NCBI GenBank assembly: GCA_965656445.1
Contig: CBFHKO010000006.1
Span: 1 to 64,000 of the forward strand
Reading direction: 5' to 3'
Source: JAHEJA01 sp965656445
GTDB taxonomy: Bacteria; Pseudomonadota; Alphaproteobacteria; Rhodobacterales; Rhodobacteraceae
DNA: 64,000 nucleotides
Part shown: in pieces, positions 43,771 to 51,739 of the stretch
Position numbering within the stretch: position 1 is the first letter of the stretch
How the letters are laid out: each line of letters begins with the position of its first letter
Notes under the pieces: model-generated
Databases searched by the model: none
Told to the model about the DNA's origin: nothing
What the model saw: only the letters and a program-made list of their open reading frames with translations
Translations under genes and position numbers: made by a program

Positions 43771-44258
43771 CCCGTCTCATTGCGACATTCTTTTATGTGG
43801 GCTATTTGCGCCCTGCGCCGGGAACATGGGGGTCCCTCGCCGCGCTTCCCGTCGGCTGGCTTCTTTATACCGTTGGCGGACTTTGGGCCATCCTCATTGG
43901 CATCATTGCCGCTTTTGGATTGGGCTGGTGGGCAACCATCGCTGAAACCAAAGGGCAAGAGGATCACGATCCCTCTGAAATCGTCATAGATGAGGTTGCA
44001 GGCCAATGGATCGCGCTTTTGCCCGTGTTTTATGGTGCAGGCATGATGGGCGTGTCCGTTAACGCGCTTTGGCCGGGCTGGATCGCGGGGTTCGTGCTGT
44101 TCCGCCTCTTTGATATCACCAAACCTTGGATCATTGGTCAGGCGGATCGTCGCGGCGACGCGCTTGGCGTTATGTTGGATGACACCTACGCGGGCATCTT
44201 TGCCGCCATCGGCATCATCGCCCTTGCAGCCCTAGCTCATCGGGTCCTAATGGGATGA
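43767..44258 (+). CDS. pgpA: Phosphatidylglycerophosphatase A
   Basis: A 163-residue inner-membrane phosphatase making phosphatidylglycerol from its 3-phosphate. It has the N-terminal GYLRPAPGTWGSLAALP motif, DHDPSEIVIDEVAGQW with the catalytic acidic residues near 70-85, and GVMLDDTYAGI near 136. Four membrane helices fit the family. It overlaps ispF and the cinA-like gene by 4 nt each. Confidence 0.94.
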   Translation: MTRLIATFFYVGYLRPAPGTWGSLAALPVGWLLYTVGGLWAILIGIIAAFGLGWWATIAETKGQEDHDPSEIVIDEVAGQWIALLPVFYGAGMMGVSVNALWPGWIAGFVLFRLFDITKPWIIGQADRRGDALGVMLDDTYAGIFAAIGIIALAALAHRVLMG

Positions 44259-44725
44259 ACGTTCAAGACCTCGTTACCCATTGTCGCGCGCAAAAGATCA
44301 TCCTCGCCACAGCAGAAAGCTGTACAGGCGGCCTGATTGCAGCGGCCATTACAGATATTGCTGGATCGTCTGTGATGTTTGATCGTGGTTTTGTCACCTA
44401 TTCTAACGACGCCAAACAGCAAATGCTAGGCGTTCAAGAGCAAACGCTCACGGATCATGGCGCCGTATCAGAAGAGATTGCCCAGGAAATGGCAATGGGC
44501 GCACTTCGCCACTCAAATGCGAATGTTGCAATTTCGGTCACAGGGATCGCAGGACCAGGCGGCTCTGATCACAAACCCGAAGGGCGTGTCTGCTTTGGTC
44601 TGGCAACGTCGACAACGACATTTACCGAGACGATTGAATTTGGCGCATTGGGACGCAAGGCTGTACGTCAATCAGCCGTAGAGCACGCCCTATCCCTCCT
44701 CCAGTCCTCCGTCACCCAATTATAA
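44255..44725 (+). CDS. CinA-family protein (nicotinamide-nucleotide amidohydrolase domain)
   Basis: A 156-residue stand-alone C-terminal CinA domain, which removes the amide from NMN to recycle NAD breakdown products. It has ATAESCTGGLIAAAITDIAG at 17-36 with the catalytic serine, NVAISVTGIAGPGG near 90-103 and the PEGRVCFGLA segment. The N-terminal molybdopterin-like domain is absent, as in PncC-type proteins. It is the last gene of the ispD operon. Confidence 0.92.
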   Translation: MNVQDLVTHCRAQKIILATAESCTGGLIAAAITDIAGSSVMFDRGFVTYSNDAKQQMLGVQEQTLTDHGAVSEEIAQEMAMGALRHSNANVAISVTGIAGPGGSDHKPEGRVCFGLATSTTTFTETIEFGALGRKAVRQSAVEHALSLLQSSVTQL

Positions 44726-44726
44726 A

Positions 44727-44765
44727 TCTGCACAAAATTTGAGCGATGATCATAATTTGTGCAGA
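44727..44765. promoter_or_regulatory. Dyad TCTGCACAAA...TTTGTGCAGA between cinA-like gene and amtB
   Basis: The arms 44727-44739 and 44754-44765 are complementary apart from one extra A, and TATTTTTTG follows on the plus strand. It could end the ispD operon as a terminator. It also contains the 12-mer shared with the dusB upstream region and lies 120 bp before amtB, where an NtrC site could act. Both roles are possible. Confidence 0.55.
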
Positions 44766-44885
44766 TATTTTTTGCAAAAACGCGTTTCCGTGAATATCAC
44801 ACCGCCTCATTATTAAGCGATCACTTTGTTTTTCGCCTCTTTGTCGTCATAGACGATCCAAACATATCATAGAGGATGACACACA

Positions 44886-46067
44886 ATGAACGCAGCAGAT
44901 ACTGCATGGATTATGGTCGCAACAGCATTGGTGCTGTTTATGACCCTTCCTGGATTGGCCCTATTTTACGGCGGCCTTGTTCGCGCACGCAATGTACTTA
45001 GTGTATTTATGCAATGTTACGCCATCGCTTGCGTAATGAGCATACTTTGGTTCGCGTTTGGCTATTCCATCGCCTTTGGCTCTGGCACATCAGGCTACTG
45101 GGGTGGCTTGGACAAAATGTTCCTAAACGGCATCGATGCAGATACGCTCTCAGGAACCCTACCTGAAATCCTATTCTTTGCCTTCCAAATGACATTCGCC
45201 ATCATCACGCCAGCGTTGATTGTTGGTGCCTATGTTGAGCGTGTGGGCTTTGGCTTTGTGGTTCTCTTCTCGAGCCTCTGGATGTTGCTCTGTTACGCAC
45301 CTGTCGTCCACTGGATCTGGGGCGGCGGCATGATGGCAGATGGCGGCATTTTTGGCGATGTTGGCACCAAAGACTTTGCCGGTGGTATCGTTGTTCACGA
45401 AACAGCTGGTCTCGCGGCCTTGATCCTTGCTGTTTTCCTTGGACCACGCAAAAACCGCACAACGCCTCCGCATAATCCTGGATATGTGATGATCGGCGCC
45501 TCAATGCTTTGGGTCGGTTGGTTCGGCTTTAATGGTGGCTCTCAGCTCGCAGCTGATGGCGGCGCGGCTATGGCGATCACGGTCACGCATATTTCCGCAG
45601 CAACGGCCTCTGTGACTTGGGCGCTTTGGGAAAAGTTCAAATACGGCAAAGCCTCTTTGGTCGGCATCGTCACAGGTACAATTGCAGGTCTTGCGTCAAT
45701 CACACCTGCCTCTGGATTTGTTGGACCTGTTGAGGCGCTCATAATCGGTGCGGTCGCGGGTATCCTTTGCCAAGAAGCAGTTAACCTTGTGCGCAACAAG
45801 TTCAACATCGACGACACATTGGACGTCTTTGCGGTTCACGGTGTTGGCGGTATCTTCGGTACACTCATGATCGCAGCCTTCGGCCTTGGCGCGTGGGCGG
45901 CACAATTGGGTGCCTTGGTGATCGTTGGTGTCTTTACAACAGTTGTCACGATAATTCTGATCAAAGTCGTCGGAGCCATCACCCCTCTTCGCGTCGATCC
46001 AGAAACCGAAACAAACGGTCTCGACCTTACTGTCCATGGCGAACGTGCCTACGACATGTCATCATAA
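44886..46067 (+). CDS. amtB: Ammonium transporter AmtB
   Basis: A 393-residue channel for ammonium with eleven membrane helices. It starts directly in the first helix (AWIMVATALVLFMTLPGLALFYGGLVR). The pore histidines lie in AGGIVVHETAG near 163 and in VFAVHGVGGIFG near 313, and DPETETNGLDLTVHGERAYD is the C-terminal tail that contacts PII proteins. No glnK gene precedes it, unlike the usual glnK-amtB pair. A terminator follows. Confidence 0.96.
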   Translation: MNAADTAWIMVATALVLFMTLPGLALFYGGLVRARNVLSVFMQCYAIACVMSILWFAFGYSIAFGSGTSGYWGGLDKMFLNGIDADTLSGTLPEILFFAFQMTFAIITPALIVGAYVERVGFGFVVLFSSLWMLLCYAPVVHWIWGGGMMADGGIFGDVGTKDFAGGIVVHETAGLAALILAVFLGPRKNRTTPPHNPGYVMIGASMLWVGWFGFNGGSQLAADGGAAMAITVTHISAATASVTWALWEKFKYGKASLVGIVTGTIAGLASITPASGFVGPVEALIIGAVAGILCQEAVNLVRNKFNIDDTLDVFAVHGVGGIFGTLMIAAFGLGAWAAQLGALVIVGVFTTVVTIILIKVVGAITPLRVDPETETNGLDLTVHGERAYDMSS

Positions 46068-46087
46068 ATCGGACCAAATAAACGATA

Positions 46088-46117
46088 AAAGGCTCCTAAA
46101 TTTGGGAGCCTTTTTTT
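46088..46117. terminator. Bidirectional terminator between amtB and the Asp/His-rich protein gene
   Basis: AAAGGCTCC (46088-46096) and GGAGCCTTT (46105-46113) form a 9-bp stem with a run of seven T starting in the stem foot on the plus strand and TTTTA on the minus strand. It overlaps the stop codon of the minus-strand gene. Confidence 0.9.
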
Positions 46118-46340
46118 ATGAGCTCAGACCAGAGTTCACAGAATGGTCGTGGTGGTCATCATCATCTTCTTGATCATCGTCGTCATTATCATCATCATGA
46201 TACCCGTCGCTGTCGTCATGATCATCGTCATGGTCATAGCCATCCTCATATTCATCATGATCGTTTTCATCCGCGCTTGCAAAATCAGTAAATCCCAAAA
46301 CGGCAACGCCAGCCAATAACATTAAAACAGTGCTCAACAT
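46116..46340 (-). CDS. Small exported Asp/His-rich protein
   Basis: 74 residues. Residues 1-23 form a signal peptide (MLSTVLMLLAGVAVLGFTDF, ending in ASA), and the mature part is almost only Asp, His, Glu, Tyr and Ser in irregular DDD/HDD/DDHH clusters. Such sequence binds divalent metals (Zn, Ni, Cu or Ca). No named family was recognised. An AGGAGAA precedes the ATG, so it is likely real despite the low-complexity DNA. Confidence 0.65.
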   Translation of the reverse strand: MLSTVLMLLAGVAVLGFTDFASADENDHDEYEDGYDHDDDHDDSDGYHDDDNDDDDQEDDDDHHDHSVNSGLSS

Positions 46341-46424
46341 TTGAATTCTCCTTTTCGCAATAAAGCTAGGATAACGACAGACCTCACTCCATTCAACTCA
46401 AGTTGAATTTCTTACATCTGAGGT

Positions 46425-46871
46425 TTACGAGCCGTATAAATCCTCGGCCCGCGTCTCAAATGCACGTACAATGCGCTGCATCGCTTCGTTAAAGACAAGG
46501 CCGATAATCCCTTGCAACACAGCATTCTTAAATTCGAAATCCACGAAAAAGCTGACGTCACACCCGCTATCTGTATCCACAAATTCCCAATTTGAGATCA
46601 TATACTTAAAGGGGCCATCCAAATATTCCGTTTCTATCTTTTTATCGGCGGGCCACAAAACAACACGGCTGCCAAATCGCTCTCGGAAGACTTTAAAGCT
46701 TATGACCAAATCCGCAGCCATAACCTCGCTCTCACCTGTCGGAACAACGGAACGCACGCGCGCTGCGGAACACCATGGCAAGAATTGTGGATATTGCCCG
46801 ACATCTGCAACCAAATCGTACATTTGCTGCGCCGTATAAGGCAAGTGACGGGTTTCAGAATGTGTCGGCAT
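46425..46871 (-). CDS. COQ10/RatA-like START-domain protein (SRPBCC)
   Basis: 148 residues from MPTHSETRHL; a start 30 nt earlier is possible but less like homologues. The pattern YTAQQMYDLVADVGQYPQFLPWCSAARV is the classic start of the Coq10/RatA group, lipid-pocket proteins. Alphaproteobacterial members are thought to bind ubiquinone or help respiration; the RatA name comes from a ribosome-association claim in E. coli. The gene lies 70 bp from the divergent hpt gene. Confidence 0.88.
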   Translation of the reverse strand: MPTHSETRHLPYTAQQMYDLVADVGQYPQFLPWCSAARVRSVVPTGESEVMAADLVISFKVFRERFGSRVVLWPADKKIETEYLDGPFKYMISNWEFVDTDSGCDVSFFVDFEFKNAVLQGIIGLVFNEAMQRIVRAFETRAEDLYGS

Positions 46872-46940
46872 GCGGACTCGTTTTGACTTTTCACATTTCA
46901 CAACTTAGGAAACATAGACCCCAAGTTTCAAGAGGCCCAA

Positions 46941-47483
46941 ATGACACAGCGTCCCTACGTAATTGACGAACTTATCTCTGCCAAGGCCATTGCCGCCCGA
47001 ATAGAGGAATTGAGCCGCGAGATTCAAGAAGAATTTGCTCAAACCTCGAAATTGGTCGTCGTCGGCCTCTTGCGCGGGAGCTTTGTGTTCATCGCCGATC
47101 TGGTCCGCGAACTTGACCTGCCTGTTGAGGTCGATTTTCTAGAAGCCTCCTCCTATGGCGATGGAATGGAAAGCTCACGAGAAGTGCGCATTCTCAAAGA
47201 TCTAAGATCTCCAATCGAAGGCCGCGATGTCCTCTTGGTCGAAGACATCGTTGACACAGGCTTCACCCTCAATCACGTGATCCACCTTCTTCAAAGCCGA
47301 AATCCCGCCAAACTCAAATGCATCGCCCTGCTCGACAAACCCACGCGACGCGAAGTCGAGGCAAAAGCCGACTACATCGGATTTGAAATCCCCGATGAAT
47401 TTGTCGTCGGTTATGGCATCGACTTTGCCCAACGCAATCGCAACCTCAGCTTTATCGGCAAAGTTAGGTTTACAGACACCTAA
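46941..47483 (+). CDS. hpt: Hypoxanthine phosphoribosyltransferase
   Basis: A 180-residue purine salvage enzyme making IMP or GMP from hypoxanthine or guanine and PRPP. It has the PRPP loop VLLVEDIVDTGFTLNHV near 97-113, LRGSFVFIADLVREL near 44-58, and the flexible-loop SSYGDGMESS near 71-80, plus DYIGFEIPDEFVVGYGID at the end. Length and motifs are standard. Confidence 0.95.
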   Translation: MTQRPYVIDELISAKAIAARIEELSREIQEEFAQTSKLVVVGLLRGSFVFIADLVRELDLPVEVDFLEASSYGDGMESSREVRILKDLRSPIEGRDVLLVEDIVDTGFTLNHVIHLLQSRNPAKLKCIALLDKPTRREVEAKADYIGFEIPDEFVVGYGIDFAQRNRNLSFIGKVRFTDT

Positions 47484-47490
47484 GTCTTCT

Positions 47491-47519
47491 TCTTTTCATA
47501 AATATCCTCGCCGAAGGCA
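47491..47519 (+). repeat. Dispersed intergenic repeat, copy 2
   Basis: TTCTTTTCATAAATATCCTC followed by GCCGAAGGC fills the gap between the convergent hpt and enoyl-CoA hydratase genes. The first 20 bases are identical to the copy at 50531-50550. Confidence 0.7.
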
Positions 47520-48305
47520 CTAACGACCTTTCCAAACGGGATCACGTTTCTCTGCAAAAGCACGCGCGCCTTCAAGCTGATCTTCTGAAGTATAGAGCTT
47601 TTCAACTGTTTCAAACTGGCTCTTGGTGATTTTATTCATCGCATCTTGGAATTTCATATCTTCGGCTTCACGCACGACTTCTTTGATCGCCGCGTATACC
47701 AGCGGCGGTCCAGAGGCCAGCAAATCCGCCAATTTTCGCGCCTCTGCCATAAGGTCTTGTGCGGGATAAATATAGTTAATTAACCCCCAACGCGCCGCCT
47801 CATCGGCCTCCACCCACCGTCCTGTCAGCAACATGTCCATCGCAATGTGATAAGGAATGCGTTTGGGCAATTTAACGCTCGCCGCATCTGCAACCGTGCC
47901 CGAGCGAATTTCCGGCAAGGCAAATGTGGCATGCTCTGCGGCCAATATCATATCCGCAGACAGTGCCAATTCCAAGCCACCCCCGCAACAGATCCCATTG
48001 ATGGCCGCAATGACAGGCTTGTTCAACCCGCGCAGTTCTTGCAAACCGCCAAAGCCTCCAACACCGTAATCCCCATCGACTGCATCCCCATCTGCAGCCG
48101 CCTTTAAGTCCCATCCAGGACAAAAGAATTTTTCCCCAGCGCCCGTTATGATCGCAACACGCAATTCTGGATCATCCCGAAAGTCGCGAAACACCTCACC
48201 CATGATACGAGAGGTCGCCAAATCAATTGCATTGGCTTTGGGCCGATCCAACGTTACTTCTAAGACGTGGCCGCGTCGCTTTGTTTTTATGGGTTCGTCG
48301 CTCAT
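47520..48305 (-). CDS. Enoyl-CoA hydratase family protein, carnitinyl-CoA dehydratase-like
   Basis: A 261-residue crotonase-fold enzyme. The oxyanion-hole segments are ITGAGEKFFCPGWDLKAAAD near 53-72 and AINGICCGGGLELALSADM near 103-121; the second catalytic acid lies in LPEIRSGTV near 133-141. The sequence resembles CaiD, which interconverts crotonobetainyl-CoA and carnitinyl-CoA. It lies 1 nt after the CoA-ligase gene and near the carnitine dehydrogenase gene, which supports that role. Another short-chain enoyl-CoA substrate cannot be excluded. Confidence 0.85.
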   Translation of the reverse strand: MSDEPIKTKRRGHVLEVTLDRPKANAIDLATSRIMGEVFRDFRDDPELRVAIITGAGEKFFCPGWDLKAAADGDAVDGDYGVGGFGGLQELRGLNKPVIAAINGICCGGGLELALSADMILAAEHATFALPEIRSGTVADAASVKLPKRIPYHIAMDMLLTGRWVEADEAARWGLINYIYPAQDLMAEARKLADLLASGPPLVYAAIKEVVREAEDMKFQDAMNKITKSQFETVEKLYTSEDQLEGARAFAEKRDPVWKGR

Positions 48306-48306
48306 G

Positions 48307-50334
48307 TTAATCTCCTATACGAATGAGGGCATCCACTGCGATTGCACCGTTTGGTAGCGCAAAGAGCGGATTTATTTCTAGTTCTTCAAGACGGTCATGA
48401 TGGTCGAGAACAAAGCGTTGAACAGCCATCACCGTGTCAATTATCGCCTCTATATCAGCAGGCGGCGCCCCCCGATATCCCTGCAATAGCTTGGCTATTT
48501 TCAATTGGGACAAGGCAGCCCCGACATCGGCTCTAGAGCTGGGAACCATAAGCGACACAGAATCTTGCAACACTTCGGTGAGCACGCCTCCTGCAGCTAA
48601 GGTTAACACAAACCCATGAACAGGATCATGCACCACACCTATCAATACCTCTGCAACACAGTCCTGCACCATCTCTTCAATCAGAAACTGCGCGCAATCC
48701 ATGGACTGAGCGGCTGATAGTGCATTTTCTTGTGACGCAATCCCGACAACCACCGCACCCGCCTCTGATTTATGCTCAAACCCGACACCTTTTAGAACAC
48801 AAGGTCCCACAAGACTCTCAAATGCCTCGGCGAGACCAGACACATCCGTCGATATGGATTTAGGGCTTTGAACACCATAATTCGTCAACTGCGCCTTTGA
48901 GGTGGCCTCTGACCAAGTTGTCACTTCAACGGGGCTATGCGGCGGCAAAAGAGCCCCATCTGTCAGCTCAGACATCATATCCCCACAGGCTTTAATCGCG
49001 GCCAATGACTCCTCTAACCCATGTAACGGAACAACCCCCAATTCAAGCAAATCCTGCGCAACGTCCTCTGGCATATTTTCCGCCAAACTTGACAGACAGG
49101 CGAAAGGAATATCGCACGAAATGCTAACGGCCCTAGCCGCATCAATAACACAGTCCCAAGCCGAAGGGTCACAGCGATCTGATCGTGGAAAATCAACAAT
49201 CAGAACACCCAAATCAATAGGCCCTCGCATCATCGAGGCAAAGGCCGACCCCATGGCCTCCCCATTGCCCCAAACATAGGTATGATAATCCAAAGGATTG
49301 GCCAAAGCGACCTTGCCTCCTAAGGCTGCTTTCAGACCACCTCTTTGGATATCTGTGAGGGGCGGAAACACAATCCCCGAGCGCTGCCCTGCATCCGCCA
49401 TCAAACTGGCTTCTCCCCCAGAGCAGGACATCGATGCAACCCGTGTACCCGATAAAGGACCGAAAACATGCAAGATCTTTAGCGCTTCAATCATAGCTGC
49501 AAGGCTCTCAACTTGAGCGCATCCCAAGCGTTTTAAAACCGCACGCGCACCTGCGTCGCTGCCAGCCAAAGAGGCGGTATGAGAGACTGTCGCCTGTTGG
49601 GCTTGCTCTGATTTGCCCACTTTTAAGGCCACTATTCCCTTGTTCAAAGATTTGGCATAACGCGCTAAGTCTTCGAATTCTTGAACGGATTGAAATCCCT
49701 CAATATGAATCCCAAGTGCAGTGACCCGCGGATCGGACAATAACGCGCGCCCTATTTCAGCTTGACTGGTCTGTGCTTGATTGCCTGCAGTCATGACCAT
49801 GGCAATCGGCAACCCGCGTGCCTGCATTGTTAGGTTAATCGCGATATTCGAACTTTGCGTAAGTAGCGCAACACCGCGCTTAACTGGGATGCCGCCATGC
49901 TGATCAGGCCACAAACAGACCTGATCCAAATAATTGATGAACCCATAGCAATTTGGCCCGACAATTGGCATATCACCCGCAGCGACAACAAGTTGTTGTT
50001 GAAGCTCCGCGCCATCCTCAGTTTCATTTTGTGCCTCTAAAAACCCTGACGCAAAACAAACCGCACCCCCCGCTCCCATCTTGGCCAGATTACGCACGAC
50101 CTCAATCGTCGCGGAACAGTTCACACCGACAAACACAGCATCAGGCGCAGAAGGTAGCTCAGTCACAGAACGCGTGACATCTAGCCCACAAATCTTGTCA
50201 GCTTTCGGATGCACGGGCCAGATATCACCTGAAAAGCCGATCTTGCGGCATTCCTCAATGACATTGCGCCCCCAAGCCCCACCACCAACAACGGCTATTG
50301 TTTTGGGTGAAAAAAGACGAGATAAATCGCGCAT
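48307..50334 (-). CDS. Acetate--CoA ligase (ADP-forming) family protein, possible carnitine/gamma-butyrobetaine-CoA ligase
   Basis: A 675-residue NDP-forming acyl-CoA synthetase. The order is a CoA-binding Rossmann domain (TIAVVGGGAWGRNVIEECR, 12-30), a succinyl-CoA-ligase-like domain with the phosphohistidine segment VSHTASLAG near 249, and a C-terminal ATP-grasp domain (VLKGVGFEHKSEAGAV near 510; EELEINPLFALPNGAIAVDA at the end). In this cluster it would activate gamma-butyrobetaine or carnitine with CoA, replacing the AMP-forming CaiC of E. coli. The substrate is inferred from neighbours. Confidence 0.82.
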   Translation of the reverse strand: MRDLSRLFSPKTIAVVGGGAWGRNVIEECRKIGFSGDIWPVHPKADKICGLDVTRSVTELPSAPDAVFVGVNCSATIEVVRNLAKMGAGGAVCFASGFLEAQNETEDGAELQQQLVVAAGDMPIVGPNCYGFINYLDQVCLWPDQHGGIPVKRGVALLTQSSNIAINLTMQARGLPIAMVMTAGNQAQTSQAEIGRALLSDPRVTALGIHIEGFQSVQEFEDLARYAKSLNKGIVALKVGKSEQAQQATVSHTASLAGSDAGARAVLKRLGCAQVESLAAMIEALKILHVFGPLSGTRVASMSCSGGEASLMADAGQRSGIVFPPLTDIQRGGLKAALGGKVALANPLDYHTYVWGNGEAMGSAFASMMRGPIDLGVLIVDFPRSDRCDPSAWDCVIDAARAVSISCDIPFACLSSLAENMPEDVAQDLLELGVVPLHGLEESLAAIKACGDMMSELTDGALLPPHSPVEVTTWSEATSKAQLTNYGVQSPKSISTDVSGLAEAFESLVGPCVLKGVGFEHKSEAGAVVVGIASQENALSAAQSMDCAQFLIEEMVQDCVAEVLIGVVHDPVHGFVLTLAAGGVLTEVLQDSVSLMVPSSRADVGAALSQLKIAKLLQGYRGAPPADIEAIIDTVMAVQRFVLDHHDRLEELEINPLFALPNGAIAVDALIRIGD

Positions 50335-50369
50335 TACGCCCTCCTTGGCAAGGATTGAAACAGAGCAAT

Positions 50370-50402
50370 GCCTTCGGCGAGGATATTTGTAAAAAGAAGA
50401 AG
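50370..50402 (-). repeat. Dispersed intergenic repeat, copy 3 (inverted; left flank of hairpin module A)
   Basis: GCCTTCGGCGAGGATATTTG followed by TAAAAAGAAGAAG is the reverse complement of the copy-2 type. About 22 of 26 bases match the inverted complement of the copy at 50531-50562, so the two enclose the RNA-like module between them. Confidence 0.7.
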
Positions 50403-50438
50403 GGCTTTTTTAACTATTTCAGAATATCCCTTGATCTG

Positions 50439-50506
50439 CGGTACAGGCGGGGACGCCGATGACCGTAAAAGGAGAAGCCCCTTGTGCATGTTTTCGTGCC
50501 AAGGGG
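50439..50506 (+). ncRNA. Candidate structured small RNA, module A (GNRA hairpin plus second hairpin)
   Basis: Positions 50439-50466 hold a 28-nt sequence identical to 60620-60647. It folds as CGGT/ACCG outside and GGCG-GGGA-CGCC inside, where GGGA is a GNRA tetraloop. Eleven purine-rich bases later, CCCCTTG (50478-50484) pairs with CAAGGGG (50500-50506), extended inside by GCATG/CGTGC around TTTT. Strand is chosen from the better terminator of the second copy. Whether it is transcribed is not known. It lies in the 231-bp gap between two minus-strand carnitine-cluster genes. Confidence 0.5.
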
Positions 50507-50530
50507 TGATTCTCTTGGGGATAACGTTTC

Positions 50531-50562
50531 TTCTTTTCATAAATATCCTCGCACGCAGTGCG
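50531..50562 (+). repeat. Dispersed intergenic repeat, copy 4 (right flank of module A)
   Basis: TTCTTTTCATAAATATCCTC is followed by GCACGCAGTGCG, where the usual GCCGAAGGC end is replaced by another short palindrome. It stands 4 bp before the stop of the acyl-CoA dehydrogenase gene. Confidence 0.65.
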
Positions 50563-50565
50563 AAA

Positions 50566-51726
50566 TCATGCGCCCAGAGGGCGCAATAGATCTCGGCTAA
50601 TGATGTGGCGTTGAATTTCAGAGGTTCCATCCCAAATGCGTTCCACACGTGCATCGCGCCAAAACCGCTCAATTGGGTAATCATCCATCAGCCCCATACC
50701 TCCATGAATTTGCAAGGTCGTATCGGTCACACGCGCAAGCATTTCCGTTGCATAGAGTTTCGCGCTCGCAATTTCACGATTGGCTGGCATGTTTTCATCC
50801 AAGCGCCACGCGGCTGCCAAAGTCAGCCAATCAGCAGCATCAATTTCCGTGATCATATCCGCGATTTGAAAGCTGACGCCTTGGAATTTGCCGATTTGCT
50901 GTCCAAACTGTTTGCGCTCGGCGGAATAATTGAGGGCAAAATCGAAACACCGCCGCGCGCGACCGACAGACATGGCTGCAACGGTGAGGCGCGTGGCGTA
51001 GAGCCATGTATTCATGACCTCAAACCCTCCATCGACCTCGCCTAAGACCTGCGCATCAGGCAAGCGGCAATCGTCAAATTCTAACACCATATTCTTGTAA
51101 CCACGGTGCGAAACTGACTTATAACCATCACGAATTGTGAAGCCTTTGGTCCCGCGATCGACAAGAAAAGCGGTTATGCGTTTTTTTGGACCCTTGGGTG
51201 TTTGATCCTCACCCGTTGCAATGAAAACGATAATAAAATCAGCATGTTCCGCGCCAGAGATAAAGTGTTTGGTTCCGTTTACCACCCAATCCCCACCATC
51301 ACGAATTGCTGTGCATTTCATGCCGCGCACATCTGATCCCGCATCAGGTTCCGTCATGGCCAAGGCATCCATACGCTCGCCGCGAACAGCAGGCATCAGG
51401 TATCGATCAATTTGTTCGCCTTCGCAGGCCATGAGGATATTTTGAGGTCGCCCAAAGAAATGATTAAGCGCCATGGATCCGCGCCCCAATTCACGTTCCA
51501 CCAAGGAAAAATCCAAATGTCCCAGCCCTGCACAGCCTACGGATTCTGGAAAATTACAGGCATAAAACCCGAGATCAATACATTTTTGCTTGATGTCTTG
51601 GGCAATGTCTTCAGGAACTTCGCCTGTGCGTTCGACTAAATCTTCGTGGGGATAGATTTCCTTTTCGACGAAGTCACGCACAGTGGTGACGATCATATTC
51701 TGTTCTTCGCTTAGGCCGAAATGCAT
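50566..51726 (-). CDS. Acyl-CoA dehydrogenase, probable gamma-butyrobetainyl/crotonobetainyl-CoA oxidoreductase
   Basis: A 386-residue FAD enzyme from MHFGLSEEQN, a start with GGAGAG 4 nt upstream. It has the family signature ALAMTEPDAGSDVRG near 122-136, IQIHGGMG-type sequence (LQIHGGMGLMDDYPIERFWRDAR) near 345 and ERKQFGQQIGKFQGV near 265. CaiA, which works on betainyl-type CoA esters, is of the same family. Its place 13 nt after the carnitine dehydrogenase gene suggests oxidation of gamma-butyrobetainyl-CoA. Another substrate is possible. Confidence 0.85.
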   Translation of the reverse strand: MHFGLSEEQNMIVTTVRDFVEKEIYPHEDLVERTGEVPEDIAQDIKQKCIDLGFYACNFPESVGCAGLGHLDFSLVERELGRGSMALNHFFGRPQNILMACEGEQIDRYLMPAVRGERMDALAMTEPDAGSDVRGMKCTAIRDGGDWVVNGTKHFISGAEHADFIIVFIATGEDQTPKGPKKRITAFLVDRGTKGFTIRDGYKSVSHRGYKNMVLEFDDCRLPDAQVLGEVDGGFEVMNTWLYATRLTVAAMSVGRARRCFDFALNYSAERKQFGQQIGKFQGVSFQIADMITEIDAADWLTLAAAWRLDENMPANREIASAKLYATEMLARVTDTTLQIHGGMGLMDDYPIERFWRDARVERIWDGTSEIQRHIISRDLLRPLGA

Positions 51727-51739
51727 AGCACTCTCCGAT

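Noticed and set aside
46130..46270. ATC/ATG-rich short-period repeat considered as CRISPR-like or microsatellite array
   Set aside because: The units are irregular and there are no spacers; it is the GAT/CAT codon run of the Asp/His-rich protein.
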